NCBI RefSeq assembly: GCF_011397115.1
Contig: NZ_AP022822.1
Coordinates: forward strand, 2,336,001 to 2,400,000
Length of the DNA: 64,000 nt
Reading direction: 5' to 3'
Source of the DNA: Enterococcus saigonensis
GTDB taxonomy: Bacteria; Bacillota; Bacilli; Lactobacillales; Enterococcaceae
Shown: piece after piece, positions 1 through 6,827 of the stretch
Layout: each line of letters begins with the position of its first letter
How positions within the stretch are numbered: the stretch's first letter is position 1
The notes under the pieces: model-generated
What the model saw: only the letters and a program-made list of their open reading frames with translations
Databases searched by the model: none
What the model was told of the DNA's origin: nothing
Translations under genes and position numbers: made by a program

Positions 1-153
1 TACTTCAAGCACTGCATCGGTTGTCACTCGACCTTCCGCCTTACACCACTGACACTCAAAGTGATCGCGTTCTAATATTGATTGCCTCAGTCGTCGCCAT
101 TCATTTGAAGTATAGAACCTTGCTCGTGATTGCTTCGTTGATACATCAATCAT
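1..153 (-). CDS. HNH endonuclease, phage packaging region (partial, C-terminus off window)
   Basis: This is the first 51 codons of a leftward gene that runs off the left edge. The ATG at 153 is preceded by GGAGGT seven bases upstream. The visible part has FYTSNEWRRLR, then RDHFECQWCKAEGR, the first zinc-binding Cys pair of the HNH nucleases found beside the small terminase gene in Gram-positive siphophages. In those phages the nuclease assists terminase in DNA packaging. The HNH catalytic residues are outside the window, so the family call rests on the N-terminal pattern and on its place after the late regulator. Confidence 0.75.
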   Translation of the reverse strand, partial: MIDVSTKQSRARFYTSNEWRRLRQSILERDHFECQWCKAEGRVTTDAVLEV

Positions 154-162
154 GGCACACCT

Positions 163-195
163 CCAAAATAAAAAGACCACTCGCATGAGTGATCT
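163..195 (-). terminator. Rho-independent terminator before the HNH gene
   Basis: On the minus strand AGATCACTC, loop ATGC, GAGTGGTCT forms a nine-pair stem with one G-T pair, followed directly by TTTTTATTTT. It lies between the late regulator and the HNH gene, whose ribosome binding site begins just after the T tract. It could separate early from late transcription or be a site of antitermination. Confidence 0.7.
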
Positions 196-212
196 AAACA
201 GTTAATTTTAAA

Positions 213-289
213 CGGGAAACCAGACACCATCATTCAAGAGTTGATTTCAGGAGGAAATCTCATGTCATAGCTGTTCTGTCTGTTTCCCG
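213..289 (-). other. Structured intergenic element (77 nt, nested hairpins)
   Basis: The arms CGGGAAACAGACA and TGTCTGGTTTCCCG (213-226 and 277-289) pair over 13 bases with one bulge. They enclose a second hairpin, GATTTC-CTCCT-GAAATC (243-259). The element sits between the late regulator and the terminator at 163-195. No open reading frame of useful length fits. It may be a leader RNA, a processed small RNA or a protein-binding site for late gene control. Confidence 0.5.
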
Positions 290-353
290 CTTCTTTTGAT
301 AATACTAGTTTAACACCTTGACAGACCTCAAAAGTGCAATGATAGTGCAATAA

Positions 354-767
354 TTAATTAATTTCTCCTAGCTCTTTGCCTAGGCTTTCAATGAATTCAT
401 TCCGCAATAGATGACACATGCGTTTTGAATAGCCTACTTCTTCTGCTATGCCATCCCACGTTTTTGTTCGAGGCTTAGTCCAATACCACAATCGGATGAT
501 TTTAATCGTCTCTGGCTTAGCTGACTGTACAGTTTTATCTAAAGCTTTCTTGCGTTCTCTAAGCAATCGCAAGTGTTTGTCAGTCGCTAACTTTAGCCCT
601 GCACGCTCCGTGGCAGAAGTAGCAGAAGTAGAGCGAGAACCTCCAACATTATCATCTGATTGCTGCCACGGATATTCTATTTCTAATTCAACTTGCTTAA
701 TATATCTTTCCATTGTTGGATAATCTTCAATTAATCCTTCTAGCATTTTGAATGTTCCTTTTTTCAA
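354..767 (-). CDS. RinA/ArpU-like phage late-gene transcriptional regulator
   Basis: The protein of about 137 residues has the RinA/ArpU layout: an N-terminal segment with DYPTMERYIKQ and EIEYPW, a charged middle, and a C-terminal HTH-like block TWDGIAEEVGYSKRMCHLLRNEF. In this family the protein activates transcription of the packaging and morphogenesis genes, and its position just before the HNH/terminase region fits. The TTG at 767 is preferred because GGGAGG lies seven bases upstream. An ATG at 746 with AAAGGA is a weaker alternative. The gene follows a + strand cassette, so it may be read from a nearby promoter (a TATAAT lies at 807-812) or by read-through of the early operon. Confidence 0.8.
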   Translation of the reverse strand: MKKGTFKMLEGLIEDYPTMERYIKQVELEIEYPWQQSDDNVGGSRSTSATSATERAGLKLATDKHLRLLRERKKALDKTVQSAKPETIKIIRLWYWTKPRTKTWDGIAEEVGYSKRMCHLLRNEFIESLGKELGEIN

Positions 768-903
768 CTGTATGCCTCCCAACTTGAAATCGTTGTAACT
801 AATTCAATTATATCTTTGCTTTTAAAAAAATATAATTTGTAAAAATGCCAAAACGCCAATACATAAAACATACAAAAAAATTTAAAATACTACTCATTTA
901 TTG

Positions 904-933
904 TTGACAATTACTATTCATACGTTATATAAT
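904..933 (+). promoter_or_regulatory. Promoter of the rightward three-gene cassette
   Basis: TTGACA at 904-909 and TATAAT at 928-933 are both perfect consensus hexamers with an 18-base spacer. An imperfect dyad (ACGTTATAT / ATATAAATGT, 922-941) overlaps the -10 and could bind an autorepressor. The promoter faces away from the lytic operon, so the cassette is probably read in the lysogen and early after infection. Confidence 0.85.
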
Positions 934-976
934 ATAAATGTAGATGAGGGAGATATAAAAAAAGGAGACGATTAAT

Positions 977-1474
977 ATGAGAACAATTATTAAATTCAAC
1001 AAAAATACTGAAGTTAAAGAAATCGAAAAAGTTATCAAAGCCGTTGTTGCTAAATACGTTGTGAAACACGACCGTTACTCAACTGAAAAAAATAGTCAGT
1101 TTGAAATTACAAAAAATGATACTGAATATTATGTAGAAGGAAAACGAATTAACAGTCACTACATCGACTTACAATTATGCTACGACGAACTTACTGACGA
1201 CGATGTTTATGAATTAATCATTGACACTCACGAAATTGGCGAATTTGAAGGTTATGTTGAAAACACAGAATTCTATTCACTTGTTTCTGTTAAAGAAGAC
1301 AAAGCGGTTATTGTTGACGATGTAACATTCATAAAAACTAAAAAAAATATCAAACGCGCTGAACAATTATTTAGTAATTATGATTCAGAATCTTTTATTA
1401 TTGCAGATTTTTTCATTAGAAAAGAAAACGATAAGTTGAATCAATTGAAAGAAACATATAGAAAAATTGGTTAA
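977..1474 (+). CDS. Hypothetical acidic protein, first gene of the + strand cassette
   Basis: I do not recognise this 165-residue protein. It is soluble, rich in Asp/Glu and Lys, and has an acidic stretch around residues 68-95 (YDELTDDDVYELIIDTHEIG). No signal peptide or membrane segment is visible. AAAGGAG precedes the ATG at good spacing, and a near-consensus promoter lies just upstream. It is the first gene of three on the + strand inside an otherwise leftward prophage early region, with lower GC than the flanking phage genes. Such small acidic proteins are common among phage inhibitors of host defence, but here this is inference from position only. Confidence 0.8.
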   Translation: MRTIIKFNKNTEVKEIEKVIKAVVAKYVVKHDRYSTEKNSQFEITKNDTEYYVEGKRINSHYIDLQLCYDELTDDDVYELIIDTHEIGEFEGYVENTEFYSLVSVKEDKAVIVDDVTFIKTKKNIKRAEQLFSNYDSESFIIADFFIRKENDKLNQLKETYRKIG

Positions 1475-1502
1475 AAAATATTAATAATAAGGAGAGATCA
1501 TC

Positions 1503-1820
1503 ATGAAAACAAAAAAAGTAGAAACTATTCTAATCACTAAGCAATCCTCTTTTTATCAAAACGTGGGAGAAAATCAAGTTGGTTTTGAACTTAGCGAGTA
1601 TCACAATCATGCGGTGGTTCTTACAGAATATTACTCTTGGGACAATCCGTGGGAAAACGGCGGTTTTTGGGCCCCTGCTGGTCGCAAGTTTGATATCTAT
1701 ACTGGATATGCAAATTTGAATGATTTGGAAACAAAAGCACTGATAGATGACTTAAAATCTAAAAACATTAAATTTTCTGTTGATTCACAAATTATTGAAG
1801 AATTAAAAAATCTTGCTTAG
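1503..1820 (+). CDS. Hypothetical protein, second gene of the + strand cassette
   Basis: This 105-residue soluble protein is not one I recognise. It has an aromatic- and Gly-rich centre (YYSWDNPWENGGFWAPAG, about residues 42-59) followed by a helical C-terminus. AAGGAG sits ahead of the ATG, and the gap to the first gene is 28 bases, so the two are co-transcribed. Its size and neighbours fit a small accessory inhibitor or immunity-type protein; nothing in the sequence shows a catalytic site. Confidence 0.78.
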   Translation: MKTKKVETILITKQSSFYQNVGENQVGFELSEYHNHAVVLTEYYSWDNPWENGGFWAPAGRKFDIYTGYANLNDLETKALIDDLKSKNIKFSVDSQIIEELKNLA

Positions 1821-1835
1821 AAAAGGAGCGATAAT

Positions 1836-2411
1836 ATGACCTACCCTGTAACTAAATTTATTGAAACTGATTTAAAAATGTCGGTTTATGCATTCGCGAA
1901 ACAAAGCTCAATCAGTCAGCAAACCCTGTCCACATGGAAGCAGCGTGATAAGCCCGTTACTTCCCTACCAATCCAAATTCTTGATGAATTTTCTTACTTT
2001 GCTGAAATGTCAATGTCTGACATTCGTAATAAATTAGCACAATACGAACTTGAAAATGAGTTAGCTAAATTAAATCAAACGAAAGAAGGGGAACATATGA
2101 TTGATAAAGAAGAAAGTGTTAAATTAAAATCATTTTTAGATGCAGGTTACAAATTTGGAAAAGCACTATCTGCCGGCGGCGATCGCAAAAACAGTAAAAT
2201 CCATCTTCAAAAACTATTAAGAGATAGTCCAAAGCAGGAAGGTGATTCACTTGATGACTTCTTAGAAGATTACTTTAAACTTTGTATCGCGTATAACATA
2301 AAAGCTTTTGGCGAGATGACAGCATTAACTCCAAAAAACAGCGTGCCTTTTATTCAAAACTTTTTAATCGGCGCTCATAATGCAACCTTCGCAGGAAAAA
2401 AGACTAGTTAG
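1836..2411 (+). CDS. HTH-domain protein with unknown C-terminal domain (AcrIIA1-NTD-like / Aca-like candidate)
   Basis: The protein has 191 residues. Positions 1-65 form a helix-turn-helix: YAFAKQSSISQQTLSTWKQ, then KPVTSLPIQILDEFS and MSMSDIRNKLAQYE. From memory this spacing resembles the N-terminal autorepressor domain of AcrIIA1 (ISQ-TL, KP, IL, SVSD, EL-x-E). Residues 88-191 form a second, unrecognised, helix-rich domain. An ATG at 2098 (residue 88), preceded by GAAGGGGA, could start the C-terminal domain alone. It is the last gene of the cassette, as expected of an anti-CRISPR-associated regulator, and its stop codon lies in the terminator loop. The homology is pattern-based and unproven. 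Confidence 0.75.
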   Translation: MTYPVTKFIETDLKMSVYAFAKQSSISQQTLSTWKQRDKPVTSLPIQILDEFSYFAEMSMSDIRNKLAQYELENELAKLNQTKEGEHMIDKEESVKLKSFLDAGYKFGKALSAGGDRKNSKIHLQKLLRDSPKQEGDSLDDFLEDYFKLCIAYNIKAFGEMTALTPKNSVPFIQNFLIGAHNATFAGKKTS

Positions 2412-2423
2412 ACTAGTCTTTTT
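2396..2423 (+). terminator. Bidirectional terminator closing the + strand cassette
   Basis: GACTAGT (2402-2408), loop TAG (2409-2411) and ACTAGTC (2412-2418) form a perfect seven-pair stem with A6 before and T5 after, so it can work on both strands. The loop is the stop codon of the third cassette gene. Confidence 0.8.
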
Positions 2424-2451
2424 CTGCAAATTCACGATTAATTTAATTGCC

Positions 2452-2625
2452 TTAGTTGCTGGCAAGGGTATCCTCCTTCTCATACCAGCCCCAATCGATA
2501 TTATTAAAAATTGCTTGCTTAGCAACCTTTTCAACTTGTTCTTCGGTAAAGTCGTTTGGAACAGTAATTGTCTCGTAGATGTCATTACCGCCATCAGCGC
2601 TTAACCACACAATAATTTCTCTCAT
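2452..2625 (-). CDS. Small hypothetical phage protein (57 aa)
   Basis: This 57-residue protein (MREIIVWLSADGGNDIYETI at the start) has a beta-rich N-terminus and an acidic helix; it has no function I can name. The ATG at 2625 has GGAGG seven bases upstream and overlaps the stop of the previous gene as ATGA, so it is translationally coupled. A start eight codons earlier would lack a ribosome binding site. It is the last gene of the leftward early operon before the opposing cassette. Confidence 0.75.
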   Translation of the reverse strand: MREIIVWLSADGGNDIYETITVPNDFTEEQVEKVAKQAIFNNIDWGWYEKEDTLASN

Positions 2626-3020
2626 GACTGTTCCTCCTTGCTTCCCCACTCCGCAAAGGCTGCGAGGACTTCCACTTCTTGTTGCCGAGTTAGTCTTCTC
2701 AATGCAGTTCTAACTTTTGCTAGTTTTTCATTTCCTTTGAAAATTTCACTTCTTGCAAGATTTAGGTGATAGAGATTGTACACGGCTTTAATCAACGAAC
2801 CATCATTACCGGCTATTCCTTTCAACCACTCCAACACGACCTGCTGATCGTCGGTGAGCTTACGCCCAAGTAGATAGTCACCGATACGATTAAATTCATC
2901 CAGTGTGTAGCGCACGTCCTTGACTTGGATGTACTGCTCGGGTTCGGAAAAGCTCTTGAATCCCAAAAGAGCGGCTTGTTCATCGGTTAAAGACATATCA
3001 GTGTATTTTTCTTTTCTCAT
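2622..3020 (-). CDS. Hypothetical phage protein (132 aa)
   Basis: I do not recognise this 132-residue protein. The first half holds MSLTDEQAALLGFKSFSEPEQYI and the second is helical and basic (RTALRRLTRQQEVEVLAAFAEWG). The phrase TDEQAALL resembles the T-E-KQAELL opening of DUF1642-region proteins nearby, so it may belong to that loose group of early phage accessory proteins. It joins its neighbours by ATGA overlaps at both ends, which marks it as part of the same operon. Confidence 0.75.
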   Translation of the reverse strand: MRKEKYTDMSLTDEQAALLGFKSFSEPEQYIQVKDVRYTLDEFNRIGDYLLGRKLTDDQQVVLEWLKGIAGNDGSLIKAVYNLYHLNLARSEIFKGNEKLAKVRTALRRLTRQQEVEVLAAFAEWGSKEEQS

Positions 3021-3244
3021 TCCTCTACCTCCGTTAAATCGGACTGTAATTCGTCAATCAAATCGCAAATCACACCGCCATAATTTAAACAAATACCTTC
3101 CATTTTGGTTTTATGATGCGGGATAGAGGAATCAAACCAAGTTGCATTTTGAATGTTCCTATTCAAAGCTAAACTTGTTCCGGCGTTGTAATCTTCTACA
3201 TAGTAATATTCGCCGATTTTAATCACTTGTCGTCGTCCGCTCAT
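3017..3244 (-). CDS. Hypothetical phage protein (75 aa)
   Basis: This is a 75-residue soluble protein of unknown function, beginning MSGRRQVIKIGEYYYVEDYN and ending in an acidic tail. Four-base ATGA-type overlaps tie it to the genes on both sides. This stretch of the operon (2452-3938) is the usual variable module of small accessory proteins in siphophages of lactic acid bacteria. Confidence 0.72.
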   Translation of the reverse strand: MSGRRQVIKIGEYYYVEDYNAGTSLALNRNIQNATWFDSSIPHHKTKMEGICLNYGGVICDLIDELQSDLTEVEE

Positions 3245-3438
3245 TCCGCTACCTCCTCAATCAAATCGCCCTCAACAAACTCAATAATTTTTGTAGCAAC
3301 GACTTCTCTCTCCGGCTTGCTAATTCTTCGCCAAAGATGCTCTTGTAAATCTTTTGCTAGTTCCATTGATGCAAATGCTCCATAAAACTTCCAACTATAG
3401 TCATTCGAGATGTGGTAGTAGATTGCGTATATTTTCAT
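3241..3438 (-). CDS. Hypothetical phage protein (65 aa)
   Basis: This 65-residue protein (MKIYAIYYHISNDYSWKFYG at the start) has an alpha/beta pattern with a central helix MELAKDLQEHLWRRI. No function is recognised. The start and stop both overlap the neighbours by four bases, so it is read as part of the coupled run of small genes. Confidence 0.72.
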   Translation of the reverse strand: MKIYAIYYHISNDYSWKFYGAFASMELAKDLQEHLWRRISKPEREVVATKIIEFVEGDLIEEVAE

Positions 3439-3938
3439 ACCTCCTCCACCGTCCCCTCAACCAACGTAGCGACCGCCTCGGCTTTGGCGCGGTCGTCAAA
3501 AGTAAACGCCTGTTTAAGATCTCCAACCCAGACTTTACTGATACCTTCTTCAACGTATTCTTTTCCCACCCTAAAACGCTTGAGATAGCAAGTGTCTGAA
3601 TCTGCGGTCGTAACCACCCACCGCTTCGGATTGACGGTGTAGCCGAAAAGTCTGGCTTTAGCCATTAGCTCTTCGTCTTCTCTAAGGCAATTAGCAAGCA
3701 ATTCGTAAAGCGACTCATCTCTAAAAGCTCTCAACAGCTCCGCTTGCTTCTCTGTCACTTCAACCTTCTCGCATTGCGGTTCGTCAATCTGCTCCAATTT
3801 ATTGATGGCGATGTTGTATGCGATAATTCTTGCTTCGTTAGCAGCGTAACCTTGGCTTTCTTTATGAAAATGCTTCAAGTTTTCTTCTGATTTCAATACT
3901 TTGCTTTCTAAAATCTTGATCGCTTCGCTTACTTTCAT
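3435..3938 (-). CDS. DUF1642 family phage protein
   Basis: The 167-residue protein has the DUF1642 features: an N-terminal helical part, then VTEKQAELLRAFRDESLYEL and the closing block YLKRFRVGKEYV...KQAFTFDDRAKAEAVATLVEG. DUF1642 proteins are common in early regions of Lactococcus, Listeria and Enterococcus phages and have no known function. GAGGAGG precedes the ATG at 3938. Its stop overlaps the next gene by four bases. It probably heads the small-gene module. Confidence 0.82.
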   Translation of the reverse strand: MKVSEAIKILESKVLKSEENLKHFHKESQGYAANEARIIAYNIAINKLEQIDEPQCEKVEVTEKQAELLRAFRDESLYELLANCLREDEELMAKARLFGYTVNPKRWVVTTADSDTCYLKRFRVGKEYVEEGISKVWVGDLKQAFTFDDRAKAEAVATLVEGTVEEV

Positions 3939-3955
3939 TTTTGGTCCTCCTCGTC

Positions 3956-4867
3956 TTAAATCATTGCTTCAAACAGCGCCTCGAATATCGTCACCGGTAT
4001 GCTATTGCCAGACTGCATATACAAGGCAGTTTTACCGTTAACGCTAGCGGCCGCATCGTAATCCTCGTCAGAGTAGCCTTGCAGTCTCCAGCATTCTCGC
4101 TCGGTTAGCAATCTAAACTTATCTTCCCCGATTGGCACAATACCGCTGTTTGGGCATCTGTTTTGTTTAGTTGTAATCGTCCAGCAATACTCATCTATCG
4201 GCTTTAACCGTCCTCCAAAGCCACTGTCGTTGCTATTTATTTTAGACAGCATAGACGGACTGCTAATCGTGTACTCGTCACTTACATCAGTCTCTAAAAG
4301 CTCTCGAATATCTCGCATTGCAGATCGCCGTAGGATGTTAAAATTAAACGCCTCGTTTTGGAGCATCGAGATTGTAAAAACTCGTTGCCGGTTCTGTGGC
4401 AATCCAAAATCCCTGGCGTCCAGTGTCTCAAAACTATTGACATATCCTAGGCTTTCCATTTCCTCGAGATACTGATTAAAATTAGCCCTCATGCGCTTAT
4501 GGAGAACGCCCTTAACGTTTTCCCATATCACAATCTTCGGACGCCAGATGCCCATGTCTCGGATGATACGGAGCGTCTCCCACATGAGTGAGGAGCGTGT
4601 ACCAGAACCTTTATCCGCGCCTCGTTTTTTGCCAGCAACTGAAATATCTTGGCATGGACTTCCGTGGATTAAGATATCCGGCTTTAGATTCCAGTTGACC
4701 ACCGATTGCGTTTGATTCGTTAGTTCGCTAGCGAAAATGGCGTTATAACTGTCAACTGCTTTTTGGTCAATCTCCACATAGTCAATTGATTTCGTAGGCA
4801 CTCCCATGTTCCGTAGCGCTACTCTCGGGCTTCCGATTCCGCCGAAAAGCTCCAGAATTTGTAGCAT
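3956..4867 (-). CDS. DNA (cytosine-5-)-methyltransferase, phage orphan
   Basis: At 303 residues this is a complete C5 methyltransferase. Motif I is FGGIGS near residue 8. Motif IV has the catalytic Cys in GSPCQDIS (C72). Motif VI is ENVKG (116-120), motif VIII is PQNRQRV (157-163), and motif X is GNSIPV near 287. The target recognition region between VIII and X is short. No restriction endonuclease lies beside it, so it probably protects phage DNA from host restriction. GGGGGAG precedes the ATG. The gene lies in the early operon, so methylation would start early after induction. Confidence 0.93.
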   Translation of the reverse strand: MLQILELFGGIGSPRVALRNMGVPTKSIDYVEIDQKAVDSYNAIFASELTNQTQSVVNWNLKPDILIHGSPCQDISVAGKKRGADKGSGTRSSLMWETLRIIRDMGIWRPKIVIWENVKGVLHKRMRANFNQYLEEMESLGYVNSFETLDARDFGLPQNRQRVFTISMLQNEAFNFNILRRSAMRDIRELLETDVSDEYTISSPSMLSKINSNDSGFGGRLKPIDEYCWTITTKQNRCPNSGIVPIGEDKFRLLTERECWRLQGYSDEDYDAAASVNGKTALYMQSGNSIPVTIFEALFEAMI

Positions 4868-4901
4868 CTTCTCTCCCCCTACCCAAAATTAGCCAAGTAA
4901 T

Positions 4902-5105
4902 TCAAAAAGTAGTATTTTCAAGCAGATTCACCGAATTTCCTTCCTCGAAAACTCCAATAGTAGAAATTTCAAGTCCGTCCAAAAAATCATGACGGGAACT
5001 TTCTCTCATAACAAGAGCATTTGCATGTTTATAGCTTTCTGCTTTGATTGGGAACAGAAATAGTTGCCCCTCCTGCGTGTCAATCAGTACATTGTATTTT
5101 TTCAT
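4902..5105 (-). CDS. Hypothetical phage protein (67 aa)
   Basis: This 67-residue protein (MKKYNVLIDTQEGQLFLFPI at the start) is beta-rich at the N-terminus, with a helix around residues 24-37. Its function is unknown. GAGGAG lies 8-9 bases before the ATG. Its last codons overlap a short imperfect direct repeat (4882-4913) that recurs at 5193-5225. Confidence 0.68.
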   Translation of the reverse strand: MKKYNVLIDTQEGQLFLFPIKAESYKHANALVMRESSRHDFLDGLEISTIGVFEEGNSVNLLENTTF

Positions 5106-5189
5106 ATTTTCTACTCCTCAACTTTTGTAGTTTGAAATCTTCATTTTTGATGATTACAAAACCAGTTTGTTAATTTCGTCCTTAGCGGA

Positions 5190-5361
5190 TTAACCATAAT
5201 TAGCTAGATAATTCAAAATATAGTTCCACAGCTCGGCCCACTGCGATAGTGTTCGTTCAGCCAGAAAAGTAGCTGGCGTAGGAAATTTACTAGGCTGGCG
5301 TTCATCACCTACACCCCCGTACTCCCAAAGCCACCGTCGCCACGGTCTGTATCGTCTAGTT
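5190..5361 (-). pseudogene. Start-less reading frame overlapping the end of dUTPase (possible gene remnant or frameshift product)
   Basis: In the frame two bases off that of dUTPase, an open frame runs from inside the dUTPase C-terminus to a TAA at 5190-5192. It encodes a protein-like tail with PSKFPTPATFLAERTL and WAELWNYILNYLANYG. No ATG, GTG or TTG opens it. A related ending (YFLNYLANFG then stop) occurs at 4882-4913. Either two decayed copies of one small gene remain, or this tail is made by frameshifting from dUTPase. The rest of the 5106-5305 gap shows nothing else. Confidence 0.3.
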
Positions 5362-5761
5362 CGTCAACCTCTACCACATCCACGGTTGGGAGAGGCTGGA
5401 TGATTAGCTGGGCAATTTTCGCACCCTTGGTAATTTCCAAGTAATACTCATCATTCCACACGTCACCGGATAGCATTGCATCTCGCACATCGCAAATGAC
5501 TTTAATTTCTCCGCGATAATCGCTATCTATTGTGCCTTCCTGCACGCGTAGAGCTGTCTTAGATGTAAGACCGCTACGACCTTTTAAACGCCCGTAATAG
5601 CCTTCTGGGATTGCGATAGACAGCCCTGTACTGACCGTGACCGTCTCTCCTGCATTAATCGTGATATTCTCATCCGCACAAATATCAAATCCCGCATCAG
5701 ATTGATGTGCCCTAACCGGCAGCACCGCCGTTTCGGTTAGTCGTTTTACTTTTAATTGCAT
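5309..5761 (-). CDS. dut: Phage dUTP diphosphatase (dUTPase)
   Basis: The 150-residue trimeric dUTPase converts dUTP to dUMP and PPi, keeping uracil out of phage DNA. All five motifs are present: I SDAGFDI (21-27), II GRSGLTSK (61-68), III GTIDSDYRGEIK (76-87), IV KGAKIAQLI, and V GDGGFGSTG at the C-terminus. It follows SSB and a NUMOD1-like protein in the replication module. Between it and the upstream gene, a 25-codon frame (5777-5854) overlaps the end of that gene, but it has no strong ribosome binding site and is not called. Confidence 0.95.
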   Translation of the reverse strand: MQLKVKRLTETAVLPVRAHQSDAGFDICADENITINAGETVTVSTGLSIAIPEGYYGRLKGRSGLTSKTALRVQEGTIDSDYRGEIKVICDVRDAMLSGDVWNDEYYLEITKGAKIAQLIIQPLPTVDVVEVDELDDTDRGDGGFGSTGV

Positions 5762-5841
5762 TAAAATACCTCCACTTTAATCTTCTCCACAGTTCAATAC
5801 GTAGTCCGAATCTTCAATCGCAGTATCATCACTCAATCTCC

Positions 5842-6336
5842 CTAATCCTTCCATCGATCAATTTCAACCACAGATATATTTTTAGTAGGTTGCGAATTTA
5901 AAGCTCGAATGTACACTTCTCCGACTTCTAAACGTCTGGCAATCTCAGGTATAGAGCCTTCAATTCTGCGGTTGCCTTTTTGATAGCGATATTTCTTGTT
6001 TCTACGCTCATATTTATAGCCTTGTATTATTCCATTATTTTTTCGTACTTCTTTATTAAAAACACTGGCACTTTTATCTAAAAACATAGCTGCCGCAATC
6101 ATTGATTCAAAGAATCGTTCTTCTCCTGTATCGATATCTGTTAGACGTACAGACATATCTATTGTCTTTTTAGTTTTAGGCTTATTCTGTTTCATTTGTA
6201 ACTGTTTCAAACGGCAAAATTCTTTAAACAGCGGCTTAAGCTTTTCGTTTCTTTCCTCTTCTGATAAATCGCTATCTAAGATTTCACATTGCCTCAAAAC
6301 GATTTGATGTTTCTGTTCCTTAATTGTCATATTCAT
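5842..6336 (-). CDS. Hypothetical phage protein with NUMOD1-like DNA-binding segment
   Basis: The protein has 164 residues. The N-terminal third is helical and charged. The centre, DIDTGEERFFESMIAAAMFLDKSASVFNKEV (about 67-97) followed by GYKYERR, resembles the NUMOD1 helix-turn-helix repeats that lie downstream of HNH homing nucleases. The C-terminal part ends with another HTH-like segment (SIPEIARRLEVGEVYIRAL). No nuclease domain is present. It lies just after SSB, so it may be a DNA-binding accessory replication protein, or the detached DNA-binding part of a homing nuclease. That reading is tentative. Confidence 0.7.
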   Translation of the reverse strand: MNMTIKEQKHQIVLRQCEILDSDLSEEERNEKLKPLFKEFCRLKQLQMKQNKPKTKKTIDMSVRLTDIDTGEERFFESMIAAAMFLDKSASVFNKEVRKNNGIIQGYKYERRNKKYRYQKGNRRIEGSIPEIARRLEVGEVYIRALNSQPTKNISVVEIDRWKD

Positions 6337-6341
6337 TCACC

Positions 6342-6827
6342 TCAAAACGGCAAATCGTCATCATTAATATCGATTGTCGTAGCTTCAAAGTCATTTATCG
6401 GGTTCACGCCTAAATTCGTCTGTGTTGCGTTTTGATTGTCAGGAGCGTAATTATTCGTTTGATTATTCGAAACGCCTGTATCGCGTGTATTTTGGCTAGA
6501 ATTGCTATTCTTGCTCTCCAGTAGTTGAAAATTTTCAACTACTACTTCTGTCACGTACACTCGCTGTCCTTGTTGATTTTCATAATTTCGCGTTTGAATA
6601 CGGCCGGTAACACCTAGCAGCGTTCCTTTACGGGCATAATTTGCTAAGGTTTCAGCTGGTTTACGCCAGATTACGCAATTGATAAAATCTGCTTCACGCT
6701 CACCATTTTGGTTCGTGAAATTACGATTTACCGCTAAAGTAAAACTTGCTGCTGCTTGACCGTTTGCGGTATATTTGAGGCCGGGGTCTTTAGTAAGTCT
6801 GCCAATAAGTACAACTTGGTTTATCAT
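6342..6827 (-). CDS. ssb: Phage single-stranded DNA-binding protein
   Basis: The 161-residue SSB starts [20 protein letters not shown]. It carries one OB fold (about residues 1-108, including [26 protein letters not shown]). A flexible Asn/Gln-rich linker and the acidic tip DDDLPF (156-161), which recruits partner proteins, follow. It protects single strands at the phage fork and in ERF-driven annealing. Its start overlaps the stop of an inserted HNH gene by four bases. Confidence 0.95.
   Translation of the reverse strand: MINQVVLIGRLTKDPGLKYTANGQAAASFTLAVNRNFTNQNGEREADFINCVIWRKPAETLANYARKGTLLGVTGRIQTRNYENQQGQRVYVTEVVVENFQLLESKNSNSSQNTRDTGVSNNQTNNYAPDNQNATQTNLGVNPINDFEATTIDINDDDLPF

Noticed and set aside
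3956..4867. Methyltransferase as part of a restriction-modification defence system
   Set aside because: No restriction endonuclease-like gene lies near it, and it is embedded in the phage early operon.
5777..5854. 25-codon frame between the NUMOD1-like gene and dUTPase
   Set aside because: It overlaps the upstream stop but lacks a convincing ribosome binding site and is too short to judge.
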